Shown: positions 21,480 through 34,138 of the stretch, piece after piece
Numbering within the stretch: the first letter of the stretch is position 1
Layout: each line of letters begins with the position of its first letter
Assembly: GCA_963693285.1 (NCBI GenBank)
Contig: OY848918.1
Span: 21,525,484-21,589,483 of the forward strand
DNA length: 64,000 nt
Direction: 5' to 3'
Source of the DNA: Xestospongia muta
Lineage: Eukaryota; Porifera; Demospongiae; Haplosclerida; Petrosiidae
Position numbers and translations under genes: made by a program
Notes under the pieces: generated by a model
What the model saw: the letters and a program-made list of their open reading frames with translations, nothing else
Database searches by the model: none
Told to the model about the DNA's origin: nothing

Positions 21480-22030
21480 AAATGCACTACATTAAAATAG
21501 AGAATAGAGATGGAGACATCACAGAGATTGAAGTGGATAATGATGGTGTAGTAGAGATGGTTATTATAGTGACTAGCAGATAGTAGTATTGGAGAAAGCA
21601 ATGAGAAGACTAAATGAAGAGAAGCAGAAAGATGTTTAGAGAAAAGAGTGGACAGACTCACAACATATAGACTGAGAAGAAGAAAAAGCAAAGATAGTAG
21701 AAGGAAAACAAGAAAGGCTTATCAATGAGAGACAAACAAAGGGAGCAAAAAGCAGCAGAAGGTAGGGAAGAAATGTTTGTGAGAGACAGAGGAGGAGGAA
21801 GACAATGAAGAGAAACAGAAGAAACTGAAGGAAGACAAGAAAAGCTTGCTAACAAAAGACAATTATGAAATAAGCGAAGAAAAACAGACAGAGTAGAAGA
21901 AGAGAAGAAATTAAGACTTGTTAAAGACAGACAGAGACCAAGGGAATGAATTCAAGCAGAGAGAGTAGATAAGAGATTAGAAAGGTTAGTTAGACAAAGA
22001 ATGTATTGAAGAGAGGACATACAGGAAGTG
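21480..22030 (+). pseudogene. Decayed coding remnant, charged coiled-coil type
   Basis: This is a purine-rich region. Its frames, broken by stops and shifts, read as charged helical sequence (for example IENRDGDITEIEVDNDG, then RVEEEKKLRLVKDRQRPRE and AERVDKRLERLVRQRMY). A second copy lies at 29380-29890. The protein family is not recognised. Purine-rich low complexity alone could mimic this. Confidence 0.35.
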
Positions 22031-22628
22031 AGTGAGATGTGATAAAACTAGTGATAATTGCCACATGGAAACTAGCAACATTTCAAAAAACTCTGAGCTT
22101 TTCTTTCAGACATGGAGTCATTGCATTTGGTAACTTGCTTGATTCTTTACTATCAATTATAGTGGTATCATGTACTATGGAATATTGGTAATGTTCACAT
22201 GATTTAGTAATCCTTAAGTTGTTTTCTACAGAGAATAACATGGAATCAAATTATTATAAATAATACATATCTTCGTTTATCAATGACTTTTAGTTCATTA
22301 ATTCATTAAATATGTTATATATATGATACATTATGAAGAAATTGTTTAACACACACATAACTCACTTGCTCAGGATCACTCCACTAAATGCTCTACATTG
22401 TCCTTATTTATATATACAGTCTAATTACCTTATAATTATTAAGTGTGACAATTCTAGGTAATCCCTTTCCATGTGATGAGGTGTGTCTATAACATTTTAA
22501 AAGAAAGTAAAATGGAGTCTGTGGAGAAGAGCTTTACATAAAGACAAAAAACAGATAAGGTAAGCTGTAGTCATAGATATTAGAGTCTTTAGTGCTGTAA
22601 TATTTAGGTTTTTGGAAGGTAAAGTAGA

Positions 22629-22755
22629 ATTGTCCTTAAATTGACTAAGCTTAGTCAATTTAAGGACAATGTAAGACAATGTATCTAGTAGGTTATTGAG
22701 CAAGTATGTACAGTACTTAAGTACTATACATACTGGCTCAATAATTTACTAGATA
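22629..22755. repeat. Double palindrome
   Basis: 22629-22670 is a perfect 42-bp palindrome centred on AAGCTT. 22682-22755 is a second, 74-bp palindrome centred on CTTAAG with four mismatched pairs. The homologous sites at 12.37, 43.31 and 52.74 kb are not palindromic. The copy at 30419-30545 has both. Confidence 0.9.
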
Positions 22756-22973
22756 CTAATCTAGACATTGACATTATACAAGTAATACAGATCAAAAGAT
22801 CAGATATATAACTTGAATAGTAACATTTCCTTTGAATTTGATTTTGTTTGAGAAAGTGTATTTCAATGATGCTTATTTACTAGACTTTGTTATGTCTCAA
22901 CTATATAATGTCTTTATAAAGCCATGTTTGTACCCTTCTTCCTTAATGAATACCCTTAGTGGTCTCTTCCCCA

Positions 22974-23008
22974 GACACCCACTCGCTAATAATTAATGAG
23001 TGGGTGTC
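22974..23008. repeat. 11-bp perfect hairpin shared by three loci
   Basis: GACACCCACTC and its inverse GAGTGGGTGTC flank a 13-bp AT loop. It recurs near 30768-30802 and, without the first three bases, at 34752-34783, each time followed by TTGGAACAAGACTAT. It may be an end of a mobile element. Confidence 0.7.
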
Positions 23009-23399
23009 TTGGAACAAGACTATAGCTACGGTTTTAATTGAGTTTAATTAAAATTTTAATCAGACAACATCATTATCCTGTATATGACCTTTTTTATTAA
23101 CTATCAATTTCCTATTGTTGTAATATTAAAGTTACTTAACAAAAAATTATTTACACAATTGAAGAAACTTGATAATTTATTTTGTGTTGTATTAAAATGT
23201 CATAAGAAATAATAGTTTATTCATATTGCTATATCAAGTAGGAACCATAGTCATGTTTGCTTCTATATCTTTATGACAACTTAAGTATACCAGTTTATGA
23301 CTGTTATTAAAAACTAATAGACTTAGATAAAGAGTCTACTCATTTACTTCTTCTCTACATAAGATATTATTAAATGACCATTATAAAATACACCATATT

Positions 23400-25010
23400 A
23401 ATTGATTAGCAATTGTCCTTAACTCTAAACGTTCTTTATCTTGTTTTGAAACAAGCAAGCATTTATATAAGGTAGATATGTTACTCCATATGTAAACATG
23501 TACAATGTTGTAATATAAGCAACAGTGATTTTATGAATGTCATAGTACTCGAACTATATAGCCAGTTTACTTAAGTCTATTATTAAAAGAATAGACCACA
23601 TTTCCAATTTTTAGTAGGACAACCCTTAATTGAGAAATATAGAGAATGTAAGTTTTTCTAAATTATCAGTACTAGTACCTAACTTAAATGAGATATTTTT
23701 CAAACCCAACTTTACTGTTCTGTTTAAACATCTCTCTACATAATAATTTACATGTAGCACACATTTGTATTAATTGTTTAACATAGACAAAAAAACATAT
23801 CTTGGCCCCGAGAGAACCACAGCTTTAGTTTCTATTTGTTAATAAATTGTTGTGTAATAAGCCACCTTACTCATTACTGGTTTGTGAGGCCTTAGTTATG
23901 ACCTGTGAGTTCCTTGAAAGGGCTCTGTTGGTAAATTCACACTATTGAAAGTCATTCAACTATAATTGCTTTAGTAAGAGGGAAGACTTCCCACAAGAAG
24001 GGTTGTTTTTGTGTGGGAATTCATTGCCAGAATCATACCACTAGGTTTATTCCTTTAAAATTATAATAGTAGTGGTTATTCATCTACATTTCAGTCTATT
24101 TTATAATGCCAACAGTAAAAGTGTTATCTCACATATAGTGAGATAACTAACAAGATGTTATGTTTCACTAACTATATACTACTTTCACTAGAAGTATTAA
24201 TGTTATTGAGGATATGTTATTAGACACTAGTAAGATAATTAAATATTAACTAATGTCAGTATGTATATACAATAAGTCTCAGTGAGTTTTTAAGTGACAT
24301 TCCCTTCCTATAACCACTTGTAAGAATTATTATTTTTAAATATGATTTATGGTAGACTTTGTAGCTAAATAGACAAGCTTGTCGCATTTCGAAATATAAT
24401 ATGTAAAATGAGAAATTAGTATACTATAAACAAAATAAATGCCAATTGTACATGCATACATATTATGATTGACATATGGCACTAAATAACTATATATATA
24501 TACTGATATACTTAGAGCACTAGGCAGTGAACTAAAGTAAGTATACTATACTGTTAGGCTAATATGTAGCATAGGTTGTTAGAGTAAGTACTATTGTTAT
24601 AGAATAGGACTAATGCCTAAACACAATACATAACTTAATTTCTTCCATAATCATCATTTAGTTCATTTGTATAGTCATCATGTTACATTTACCTTCTGAC
24701 TAGCAATGTCTAGATTCTGAGAATCCATATACACTCCTTCATATGTTTATTTGTGTCAGTATATACTCTGTTGTACATAAGAGATAATATAACATGAGAC
24801 CTTATAGCTTAACCACTAAAATGTGTAAAGCAATTGCTGGTCATTGTCTTAACAATTTTGTGATGCCCTATCAGTAGCTATTATTCCCTTGTAAAAGTTT
24901 GGTTAGTATACTAAAGATACTCTATACTCAAATAACTAGGGCTACCTTTATCTTATATCATATTACACTTACAAAATGTCCAGGTGCTACACTTAAAAAT
25001 GTATTGTGTC
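23400..25010. repeat. Duplication block 2, direct copy
   Basis: Homologous to 31830-32860, 34980-35690 and 53580-54970, and inverted to 13990-16130. Non-coding. Confidence 0.7.
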
Positions 25011-25712
25011 ATTTTCAATTGAGGCCTTGGTTACCATGATTTCATTAATACTATGAAAGTCCAATACTGAATTACCACAAGCCAAAACTAGTCTAACTCA
25101 ACAGGTTTGGCTTTTTGATAACTCAATATTATCACAACCAAGGTCTCAGTTGAAATGATACAATACTTTCATAAGTGTATTCTTGATGCTAACAAGGAAC
25201 AATGTATATTAACCTATTTTCTTTTGTACATGTGACAAGTATGGCTTTTGAAGACATATATTTAAATGACATTTACTCCCTCGCTAAGACCTTGTAACTT
25301 GTAGATAGTATGTTATTGTGATTATATTATATATACTGTTGAAAAAATGGATATGGTATATGCATGTATTAGATGTGTTGCTATGGCATTTGCTATAAGA
25401 AAGTATACATGGTTGTATATTGATGGTAATTGGTCTGACTACAGATATCATAGATTTCAAATGATCTGATTTCTTAGCCGAAAGTGACTTAAATACCAAG
25501 CAATTGGGCTAAAGTCATCAGATGCTCTTTTTCTATTAAGCTAGTAGACACTAAAGCAATTAGTTAGCATTAGAATCCTTTAAAGCTAACCAGAAATTTA
25601 ATTATTTCCTATTACATGTGGCACTAGAATCCCCTAAACATTAGTTAAGTATAACCATCAAAACAAGTTAGTCTTCTTTTCTTAACTTGACTATACATGT
25701 ACATATATATAC

Positions 25713-26024
25713 CATATACCTAGATTTATTGGTGACGATAAAATTTGGCAGAATTGTAAAATTTTATAATTGAAGAGATTAAATTTAACGAATTTAGCAC
25801 ATGTCTTGACGCTATACCCACTTTAATGACATAAAATAGAGTTCAGGTTTGATTCTGTTGTTAGAGGCTACCATGTGTACAAAAGTGTATGAAATGCTAT
25901 TGTTAAAATAATTATTGTGGGTGTGTGAGTGTGGCGACTACGTGATAAATTTTGACTGTTATTTAATATGGCGATTTTTTGAAATTCGCCAAATTTTATT
26001 AGTCGCCAATAAATCCTGGTATAC
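25713..26024. mobile_element. MITE with ~40-bp terminal inverted repeats
   Basis: The left end (ATACCTAGATTTATTGG, then TAAAATTTGGC) mirrors the right end (GCCAAATTTTA, CCAATAAATCCTGGTAT). The paralogous loci near 26262 and 55843 read TACGTATTACC or TACATATTACC straight through without it, so it inserted at a TA-rich site. The size, TIRs and a TA-type target suggest a Tc1/mariner-like non-autonomous element. Confidence 0.75.
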
Positions 26025-26027
26025 AGT

Positions 26028-26329
26028 ATTACCTTTACAATATTGGGCTTCCTATCATTTAAGAACTTCATTTAGAAACAGTTAGTAGACCTAGTAGTAG
26101 TAGTCAAAACTAGTCTAACTCAGTATGTTTAAGCTGCCAATAAATAATCTTTATAGAATAATTGAAGCTATGAACAATGATATAGAATACTAGTATAACT
26201 AAACTAACATGTTATTTCTGCTTAGTTCAGTTGTAAACAGTAGCAGTTGAAAATACATGTACGTATTACCTTCACAATATTGGGCTTCCTATCATTTAAG
26301 AACTTCATTTAGAAACAGTTAGTAGACCT
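26028..26329. repeat. 65-bp direct repeat
   Basis: The segment containing TTGGGCTTCCTATCATT through AGTTAGTAGACC occurs at 26028-26092 and 26265-26329, and in diverged form near 55845. Confidence 0.8.
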
Positions 26330-27620
26330 TTCCACATATTAGCATGTGATATATTGATCAATAAGCTGTTTTAATACTTTTCAATGTATTTTGTATGTAC
26401 ATGTTCATGAGTTGGTTAAAACAACCAATCTATTTTAGCAGTGTGCAAGATTTGATAATACCCAAAGAATAAAGATATGATCTCTTCATGTATAAACATG
26501 TAAGTAGATATGATATTTGCTATTATTAATACATTATCATAATTTTTAAAAGGAAATAAGTGTTATACTCATTTAAAATGTTTGTTGTTAGTCTGTTATT
26601 ATTTATTTTAGTTTATAAAATATTATTTTAAGTTACAGACTCACTACCAATGAATATCACTTGTGTTATATATTAGTATACTTTACAAATACACATCTTA
26701 TGTGTGATATTAATAGTATGATAACATTATGCCAAACTCATTATAATATAACCAAGGACAATTAATTTAAAAGTGTTAATAAATTTTAAATGAGTTCATC
26801 ATATATAGTGTTGTCAGTAGATAACATCCTGTTTATGACAGTTCCAATTAATGTAGGCAGTTCTCTTGTCACCTTTTAATATCTTAATATGCACTGATAT
26901 GATTATAGTGTTTGTCCAAATATATAACAAAAACACAATACCTTAATTGTATATAATTAATAAGTGAAATATTCATTTTTTAAAAGATTAATTGCTTAGT
27001 GAATTGCTTTTGAACATTCTCTATTGATGGATGATATACACAATATTCCTTAATACATTATGACATAAGGGCAGCCCTGAATTCTTGATAATGGCTTCAG
27101 TAGGTATTGACTGTCTGATAGACTAATTATGGGCAGTTGTATGAGATCTGTTAGCATCATTGGTACAGCTTTTTAATCATTGCTTGTGAGAATTGAAAGT
27201 CTTTTCTGGTATACCAACTTATGTTTGTTATTTGTTGTTTTTCAATGCAACTAAGCTGTACTCATATTTATAGCACAGGCAATCATATTCATAGTACTAT
27301 TAAATTATATTCATAGTACTTAAGCTTCTAGGTCTGGTCATGAGCTGACTATTATGTTTTTTCTTTCTTTGTAAGATTTAAAGTCAATGTTGCACTTTCT
27401 CCTCATGAGACAAAGTTACTAAAGTCCACTAAATGTGGTCATTAACAAGCAATACTTTTAAAATGAATTTTAACAACTTTCTTTTAAAATGAAAGGAGAA
27501 ACTACCACTATATTAAACTGCACTACAAAATAAAATCATTGTACAACAACATTATATATTATATATTGTCATACAATAGGCCTAAACAGGTTCAGACTGA
27601 ATGATGGAGTAACTGTTTAT
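26330..27620. other. Intergenic DNA and 3' region of the next protease gene
   Basis: Partly homologous to 33120-33370 and 56030-56240, and to a MITE-family copy at about 27290-27440. The last ~80 bp is the shared 3' region with TAGGCCTA at 27577-27584. No coding signal. Confidence 0.45.
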
Positions 27621-28748
27621 CTAACTGCCTCCATATTTACCGATCCAATATCGTATTTTGTTAAAATGTGCCTTGGTAATACGAGTGGCTCGGTTATGAT
27701 TAGAATAACCATAAGCATGAACACCATAGATGATACGACGTCTATTGCTGTGGCGAACATAGACAGCACTACCACTCATTCCACCAGCTGTATCACAAAG
27801 GTAACGATACTGTCTGCCATAATTAACATGGTAAACATATCTGCAATGTGAGTGCCACATACATCTTCCTGCTTTGTCACCTGGGTAACCATTGATATAG
27901 ATGTACCATTTTTTTGAGAAGTATGAGGTGTATCCAAAAGCCATCCAGTAGCAAAATCTTTGATGTGTTAAGATCACAGCAATATCATAGTGTTGATATC
28001 TGTAACGATACCATCCTTTATAGGTGACAGCTCTTTTCCAGCTGTAGTAATATCCATTGTTTGGATTGCAATTCTTTGCACGACGAAAATTGAGATTTTT
28101 GTACCACCCACTTGGACTGTTGTTACCTCTATGTACACAGTGACCAGCTGTGAGGATGGTTCTTCCACGAATGAAAGTTCCTGTGCACCCAATATCGATT
28201 CGTCCCATTGTAATCCAGGGAAATTTTGCAAGATGACAGACACTCACCCTGACACGACTGTCGTGTCCAAAAACACGGCGCTTTTCTTTAGTTGTTTTCT
28301 CCAAAACATCTTCTACAGCAGTCAAGAGATTATCAGGATCTTCAATGATGTCATCATTCTCATCAGGTGTATCATCATTCTCATCAGGTGTATCAGCACC
28401 TTCGTTGAGGTCTTTTGAATCGATAGGATTATGTGGACTTTCAAGAAAGCGAGTAGCACCACCTTGAGTTGATGGATCATCATTACTTTCCTCTGTTTCC
28501 TGAGACATTTCTTCCATCACTTCTTTTAAAGTTCCCATTGTCTCATACCCGTCACTAGTTACAGACACCCATATTTTAGCTTGAAGATCTTCTTTGCTAC
28601 CTTCTTTTGGGTTCTCTTTGTTGTATTTCACCTCTTCATTTGAAATATCGGTGATGGTTGAGAAAGTAATCTTTCTTCCTTTAGATGAATCTTCTGCATA
28701 TACAGCTAGCATGCAAAAGCATGCAACAAAAATGAGAGCTTTCTGCAT
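27621..28748 (-). CDS. Secreted V8-like serine protease zymogen, group A
   Basis: The precursor has 375 residues from the Met at 28748; the upstream in-frame Met at 28874 lies upstream of the TATA box. It has a signal peptide (1-18), the GRKITFSTI pro-region, a shortened acidic region with two TPDENDD repeats (120-133), a KEKRR site ending at 158 and a mature start VFGHDSRV. The triad is His203, Asp255 and Ser325 (GGMSGSA). Thr319 and the His in YGVHAYG keep the V8-type S1 pocket. It closely matches the 17.3-kb gene but has fewer acidic repeats and an extra Cys (RFCYW) near Asp255. It is predicted to be an extracellular endopeptidase; Glu preference is inferred. Confidence 0.9.
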   Translation of the reverse strand: MQKALIFVACFCMLAVYAEDSSKGRKITFSTITDISNEEVKYNKENPKEGSKEDLQAKIWVSVTSDGYETMGTLKEVMEEMSQETEESNDDPSTQGGATRFLESPHNPIDSKDLNEGADTPDENDDTPDENDDIIEDPDNLLTAVEDVLEKTTKEKRRVFGHDSRVRVSVCHLAKFPWITMGRIDIGCTGTFIRGRTILTAGHCVHRGNNSPSGWYKNLNFRRAKNCNPNNGYYYSWKRAVTYKGWYRYRYQHYDIAVILTHQRFCYWMAFGYTSYFSKKWYIYINGYPGDKAGRCMWHSHCRYVYHVNYGRQYRYLCDTAGGMSGSAVYVRHSNRRRIIYGVHAYGYSNHNRATRITKAHFNKIRYWIGKYGGS

Positions 28749-28825
28749 TGTTACTTGACAACAAGAGATGTAGACAAGATTGGCTAGCTCAAGAAAGTCT
28801 AAAACTATGCTCAGGTTGCATTCCC

Positions 28826-28833
28826 TTTTATAG
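28826..28833 (-). promoter_or_regulatory. TATA box of the 27.6-kb protease gene
   Basis: CTATAAAA on the minus strand, 77 bp upstream of the chosen ATG, in the same GGGAATGCAACC context as the 17.3-kb gene. Confidence 0.75.
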
Positions 28834-29379
28834 GCCATCAACTGGTCATTTTGATGGCTTTTGTTACCAGGCAAATATTTAGATGTAGATTAGATTATTC
28901 ATTAATGAAATAATTAAGGGATTTCCTAGTTGCTGTTTCTGTAATAAATTGCATGAAGGTGAAGGTGCACAAATTCCAAATTGTAATTTTGGAAATACGG
29001 ATATCATATTTCATAAAATACGAAACAATAAATATTAAAACATTTACAAATTAAGCATCTTTAAATGAAGGTACGACAACACTAGACTAACCCAGAAAAT
29101 GCAACACAAATGTATGTTATGATGCTGACTTTGTTGCAAGAAAGAAGAAGTGGATATCTAAATACTTAGGTCTCTCAACCAGTCTGTCTTTTATAATACC
29201 AATGGAGGGTTTAGCATTTAAATACTCCAAATATTTAGGTCTCTCACCCAGTCTGTCTTATAATGAATGGCTTTAAAGCAGAAAATGTCAGATACATGCA
29301 GTTATATATACATAGAGTCTGTCAAAAATATGCTTGAACAACATATTTTAAATTTACTAGAGGCTTTAAATTTTCTATA

Positions 29380-29890
29380 GTGACTAGCAGATACTATTAC
29401 TGGAGAAAGCAATGAGAAGTGTAAAGAAAGAGAAGCAGAAAGATGTTTAGAGAAAAGAGTGGAAAGACTCACAACATATAGACTGAGAAGAAGGGAAAGC
29501 ATATATAGAAGAGGGAAAGCTTGTCAATGAGAGACAGATGAAGGGAGCAAAAAGCAGCAGAAGGTAGGAAATTAAAGAAAAGTTTGTGAGAGACAGAGGA
29601 GGATGAAGCGTATGAAGAGAAAAAGAAGAAACTGAAGGAAGACAAGAAAGGCTTGTTAACGAGAGACAATTCTGAAATAAGTGAAGATAAACAGACAGAG
29701 TAGAAAGAAGAGAAGAAATTGAGACTTGTTAAAGACAGACACAGACCAAGAGAATGAATTCAAGCAGAGAGTGTAGATAAGAGATAAGAAAAGCTAGTTA
29801 GACAAAGACAGAGACCTATCAATGAATGTATTGAAGAGATACATACAGGGAGTGAGTGAGATCTGATAAAACTAGTGATAATTGCTGCAT
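29380..29890 (+). pseudogene. Second copy of the decayed charged coding remnant
   Basis: Purine-rich paralogue of 21480-22030. Recognisable pieces include KKLRLVKDRHRPRE and QAESVDKR, with stops between. It is followed directly by duplication block 1, as at 22.1 kb, so the two were copied together. Confidence 0.35.
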
Positions 29891-29944
29891 GGAAAGTTGG
29901 AAACTAGCAACATTTCAAAATACCCTGAACTTTTCTTTCAGACA

Positions 29945-30950
29945 TGGAGTCATTGCATTTGGTAACTTGCTTGATTCTTTATTATAAATTACAGTAGTAT
30001 CATGTACTATGGAATATTGGTAATGTTCACATGATTTAGTAATCCTAAAGTTGTTTTCTACAGAGAACAACATGAATCCAATTATTATAAATAATACATA
30101 TCTTTATTTGATGATACATTATGAAGGACTTGTTTAACACAGACATAACTCACTTGCTCAGGATCACTCCACTAAATGTTCTACATTGTCCTTGTTTATA
30201 TATATACAGTCTAATTACCTTATAATTATTAAGTGTGACAATTCTAGGTAATCCCTTTCCATGTGATGAGGTGTGTCTATAACATTTGAAAAGAAAGTAA
30301 AATGGAGTCTGTGGAGAAGAGCTTTACATGAAGACAAAAAACAGATAAGGTAAGTTGTAATCATAGATATTAGAGTCTTTAATGCTGTAATATTTAGGTT
30401 TTTGGAAAGTAAAGTAGCATTGTCTTTAAATTGACTAAGCTTAGTCAATTTAAGGACAATGTAAGACAATGTATCTAGTAGATTATTGAGCCAGTATGTA
30501 TAGTACTTAAGTACTATACATACTGGATCAATACTCTACTAGATACTAAAGTAGACATTGACATTATACAAGTAATACAGATCAAAAGATCATATATATA
30601 ACTTGAATAGTAACATTTCCTTAACTTTGAATTTGATTTTGTTTGAGAAAGTGTATTTCAATGATACTTATTTACTAGACTTTGTTATGCCTCAACTATA
30701 TAATGTCTTTATAAAGCCATGTTTGTACCCTTCTTCCTTAATGAATACCTATAGTAGTCTCATCCCCAGACACCCACTCGCTAATAATTAATGAGTGGGT
30801 GTCTTGGAACAAGACTATAGCTATGGTTTTAATTGAGTTTGATTAAAATTTTAATCAGACAACATCATTATCCTGTATATGACCTTGTTTACTAACTATC
30901 AATTTCCTATTGTTGTAATATTAAAGTGACTTGACCAAAAAAATTATCTA
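29945..30950. repeat. Duplication block 1, copy c
   Basis: Homologous to 22105-23150, including the double palindrome and the GACACCCACTC hairpin (about 30768-30802). Non-coding. Confidence 0.75.
30419..30545. repeat. Double palindrome, second copy
   Basis: The first palindrome (30419-30460, centre AAGCTT) has one mismatched pair. The second (30472-30545, centre CTTAAG) has few. Order and spacing are the same as at 22629-22755. Confidence 0.9.
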
Positions 30951-33900
30951 CACAATTAAAGATACTTGAAATTATGTGTTATATTAAAATATCATAAGAA
31001 GTAATAGTTTATACGTAATTATTACTATATCAAGTAGGAACTATAGCCATGTTTGTCTCTATGTCTTATGGCTCTTTCATAGACAACTTAAGTATACCAG
31101 TTTATGACTGGTATTAAAAACTAATAGATTAAAAAAAAGGAGTTAACTCATGTACTTCTTCTCTAGCTATGTAAGGTATCATTAAATGATCATATAAAAA
31201 TGTATTAAATTAAAGTTGAATCACTTAAGGTACAATGTTGTCACATGAACTAGAAGTACATGTCAACATAATGTGGTTTTACATTATATTTGTTATTTGC
31301 CATATTACATTATTGTATTATCAATTTGGCAGCCTCTATAGGTTTGGTTTAAAAAAACATGTGTTAAGTCAATTACTATCAATTCAAGAAACCTAATGTT
31401 TCAATGACCTAGTCCTAGAGTCTGTCCATAGTACAAAGATGACCCTAAAATGAATTAGTGATAAACCTCAAACATCTACTGTAGACTTTCTATTAAAAAA
31501 ATGTCTGACCCACAAATTGATAGAGTAGTCTGTGGTTACTTCTGATAGCTCTTGCTATATAACTGGTTACTACATCTATTATCACAATAATGTGCACCTG
31601 TTGTTGTAGTATCTCACCCATATCTGCTGTATTAACAATTGGTACATTCTCCGATCACTCATACCCAGTAATGAGTTATTACCTAATTATTGGAACTAAC
31701 AGAATTTTAGATATGAAACCCATTGTTGCTCTACATTTTGTTACTACTTTGCTACAGGAATTGCCTACTAATATTCAGATAGTATGAATTGCCTCAATAG
31801 ACACTTGCTTTTTCTTACATCACCAATTATTTAATACACCATATTAAATAATTAGCAGTTGTCCTTAACTCTAAACGTTCTTTACCTTGTCTTGAAACAA
31901 GCAAGCATTTATACAAAGTAGATATGTTACTCCATATGTAAACATGTTTTATGTTGTAATATAAGCAACAGTGATTTTACAAATAACATAGTACTTGAAC
32001 TATATAGCCAATTACGTTTATTAATAGAAGAATAGACCACATTTCTAATTTTAGTAGGACAACCCTTTATTAAGAAATATAGAGAATGTAAGTTTTTATA
32101 AATTATCAGTACTATTACCTAATTTCAATGAGATATTTTCCAAACCCAACTTTACTGTTTAAACATCTCTCTGCATAATAATTTACATTTAACACATCTT
32201 TACATATAATATTTATTAACATAGACAAATGAAAATATGTTGGCTCTGAGAGATAGAACAAACCACAGCTTTAATTTCTATGTGTTAATTAATTGTTGTG
32301 TAATGAGCCACCTAGCTCTTTCCTGGTTTCTGAGGCCTTAGTTATTACCTGTGAATTCCTTGAAAGGGCTCTGTTGGTGAATTCACACTATTGAAAGTCA
32401 TTCAACTATAATTGCTTTAGTAAGACTTCACACAACTATAGGGCTTTTTGTGTAGGAGTTTATAATAACAGTGGTTATTCATCTACGTTTCATATTATTT
32501 TATAATGCCAACAGTAAAAGTGTTAACTCACATATAGTGAAACAGCTAACAATGTGTTCTGTTTCACTAACTATATACTGCTACTGCTTTCACTACAAGT
32601 GTTAATGTTATTGAGGATATGTTATTAGACACTAGTAAGATAAAGAACATAACTTATGTCAATATGTACATACAATAAGTCTCAGTGACGTTTTAAGTGA
32701 CATTCCCTTCCTATAACCACTTGCAAATTTAGTTGTAAGAATTATTATTTTTCTAAGTATGATTTATGGTAGACTTTGTAGCTAAATAGTCAAGCTTGTC
32801 ACATTGCAAAATATAATATGTAAAACTAGTAACTAGTATACTTAAATAAAATAAAAATGCACTAAAGTGCTTAACCTTGCTGCGGTGCCCAGTGTAAATC
32901 TATACTGCAGACTACATGTACATGTACATTTAAGAGTGGACAAGGTGTGATCAAATTATTGATGGGATGTTTGTGAAGCTGTAACTGAGTCATATTAGCA
33001 TGTAATATATTGATCTATAAGTGATGGCTTAAGCAATCAAAGAGTACATTTGCTTTGTAAGGTCTACTTTTAAGTACATTGCTATAGTGGATAAGACCTG
33101 GCATTGAACACCATTCATACTGTTAATTCTTCTTAATGTATTTTGTAGACACATGTCCATGAGTTTGTTAAAACAGCCAATCTATTTTAGCAGTGTCCAA
33201 GATTTGATAACCCTCAAAGAATCAAGATATTTTGATTTCTTAATGTATAAACATTTAAGTGAATTTGATATTTGTTAACATTAACACATTACTGTAATTT
33301 TAAAAGGAAATAAGTGTTACGTTCATTTGAAATGTTTGTTGTTAGTCTTTATTTTAGTTTTTATAAAAGTATTATAAGTTACAGACACATGACATTACTT
33401 TAGGCATCTTGTAGAAATAAGTCAAACATTGCAGTTTTAAGAAACTTTCAATAGATGAATTGTCATTAGCAAAATTAACTTTATTTCTTAACTTGTCAAA
33501 TTAAATGCCTCATCAATATTTCTCACTGTTCATTATAGTATAATGTTTGTTGAACTCTAATGTCACATTATTATATAATCACAGTACTGAGTCTGGATAT
33601 ACAGCTATGATGTCTTTGGCATAAACTACTTTGTCAGCACTCTTAACTCTTAAGTTATGATGAACTCATTTAAAAATAATTTTATGACAATTCCAATTAC
33701 TGTACAGTGTTGCAACTGTTATAACCTAATGTGATTATGATGTTTGTCTGACAATGACTAACATGCTAACATTAACACATGTATAATATTCTCTAGGACA
33801 TTATAACATAAAGTTATTCCTGAATTCCTTGAAACATTTGGTGCCAAGTTGTGTGACATCTGTTGTCCTTACAAGTAAGTATTGATGTTATTCCAATTAT

Positions 33901-34138
33901 TATTTTAAAAGTCTTCTGAGTAGACCATGATATTAATGTTACTAAGAATATAATATGCAAGATTTGCCTCATGCAATAGATGGCTATTGAATGTGGATAT
34001 GATCTCTTAGTCTATCCAGAATAAATGCTAACTATGATTTCATAGCCTCGACCATTTTGTGAATGACCATATAAGGAAGTATGTTAACGATATTCATAAT
34101 TTCTAGAATATTTAAGCTTCCAAATATAGTCAGAAATG
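30951..34138. repeat. Shuffled duplication blocks
   Basis: 31250-32860 is the direct counterpart of the inverted block at 13990-16130. 33000-34100 is homologous to 36650-37550 and 56030-56990. A short stretch at 32865-32900 (ACTAAAGTGC, then AACCTTGCTGCGG) resembles the end of the insertion at 41491-42375. I found no gene. Confidence 0.6.

Larger units (their letters stand above)
22105..23399. repeat. Duplication block 1, copy b
   Basis: Homologous to 11840-12780 and 29945-30950. It contains the double palindrome at 22629-22755 and the hairpin at 22974-23008. No gene. Confidence 0.75.
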
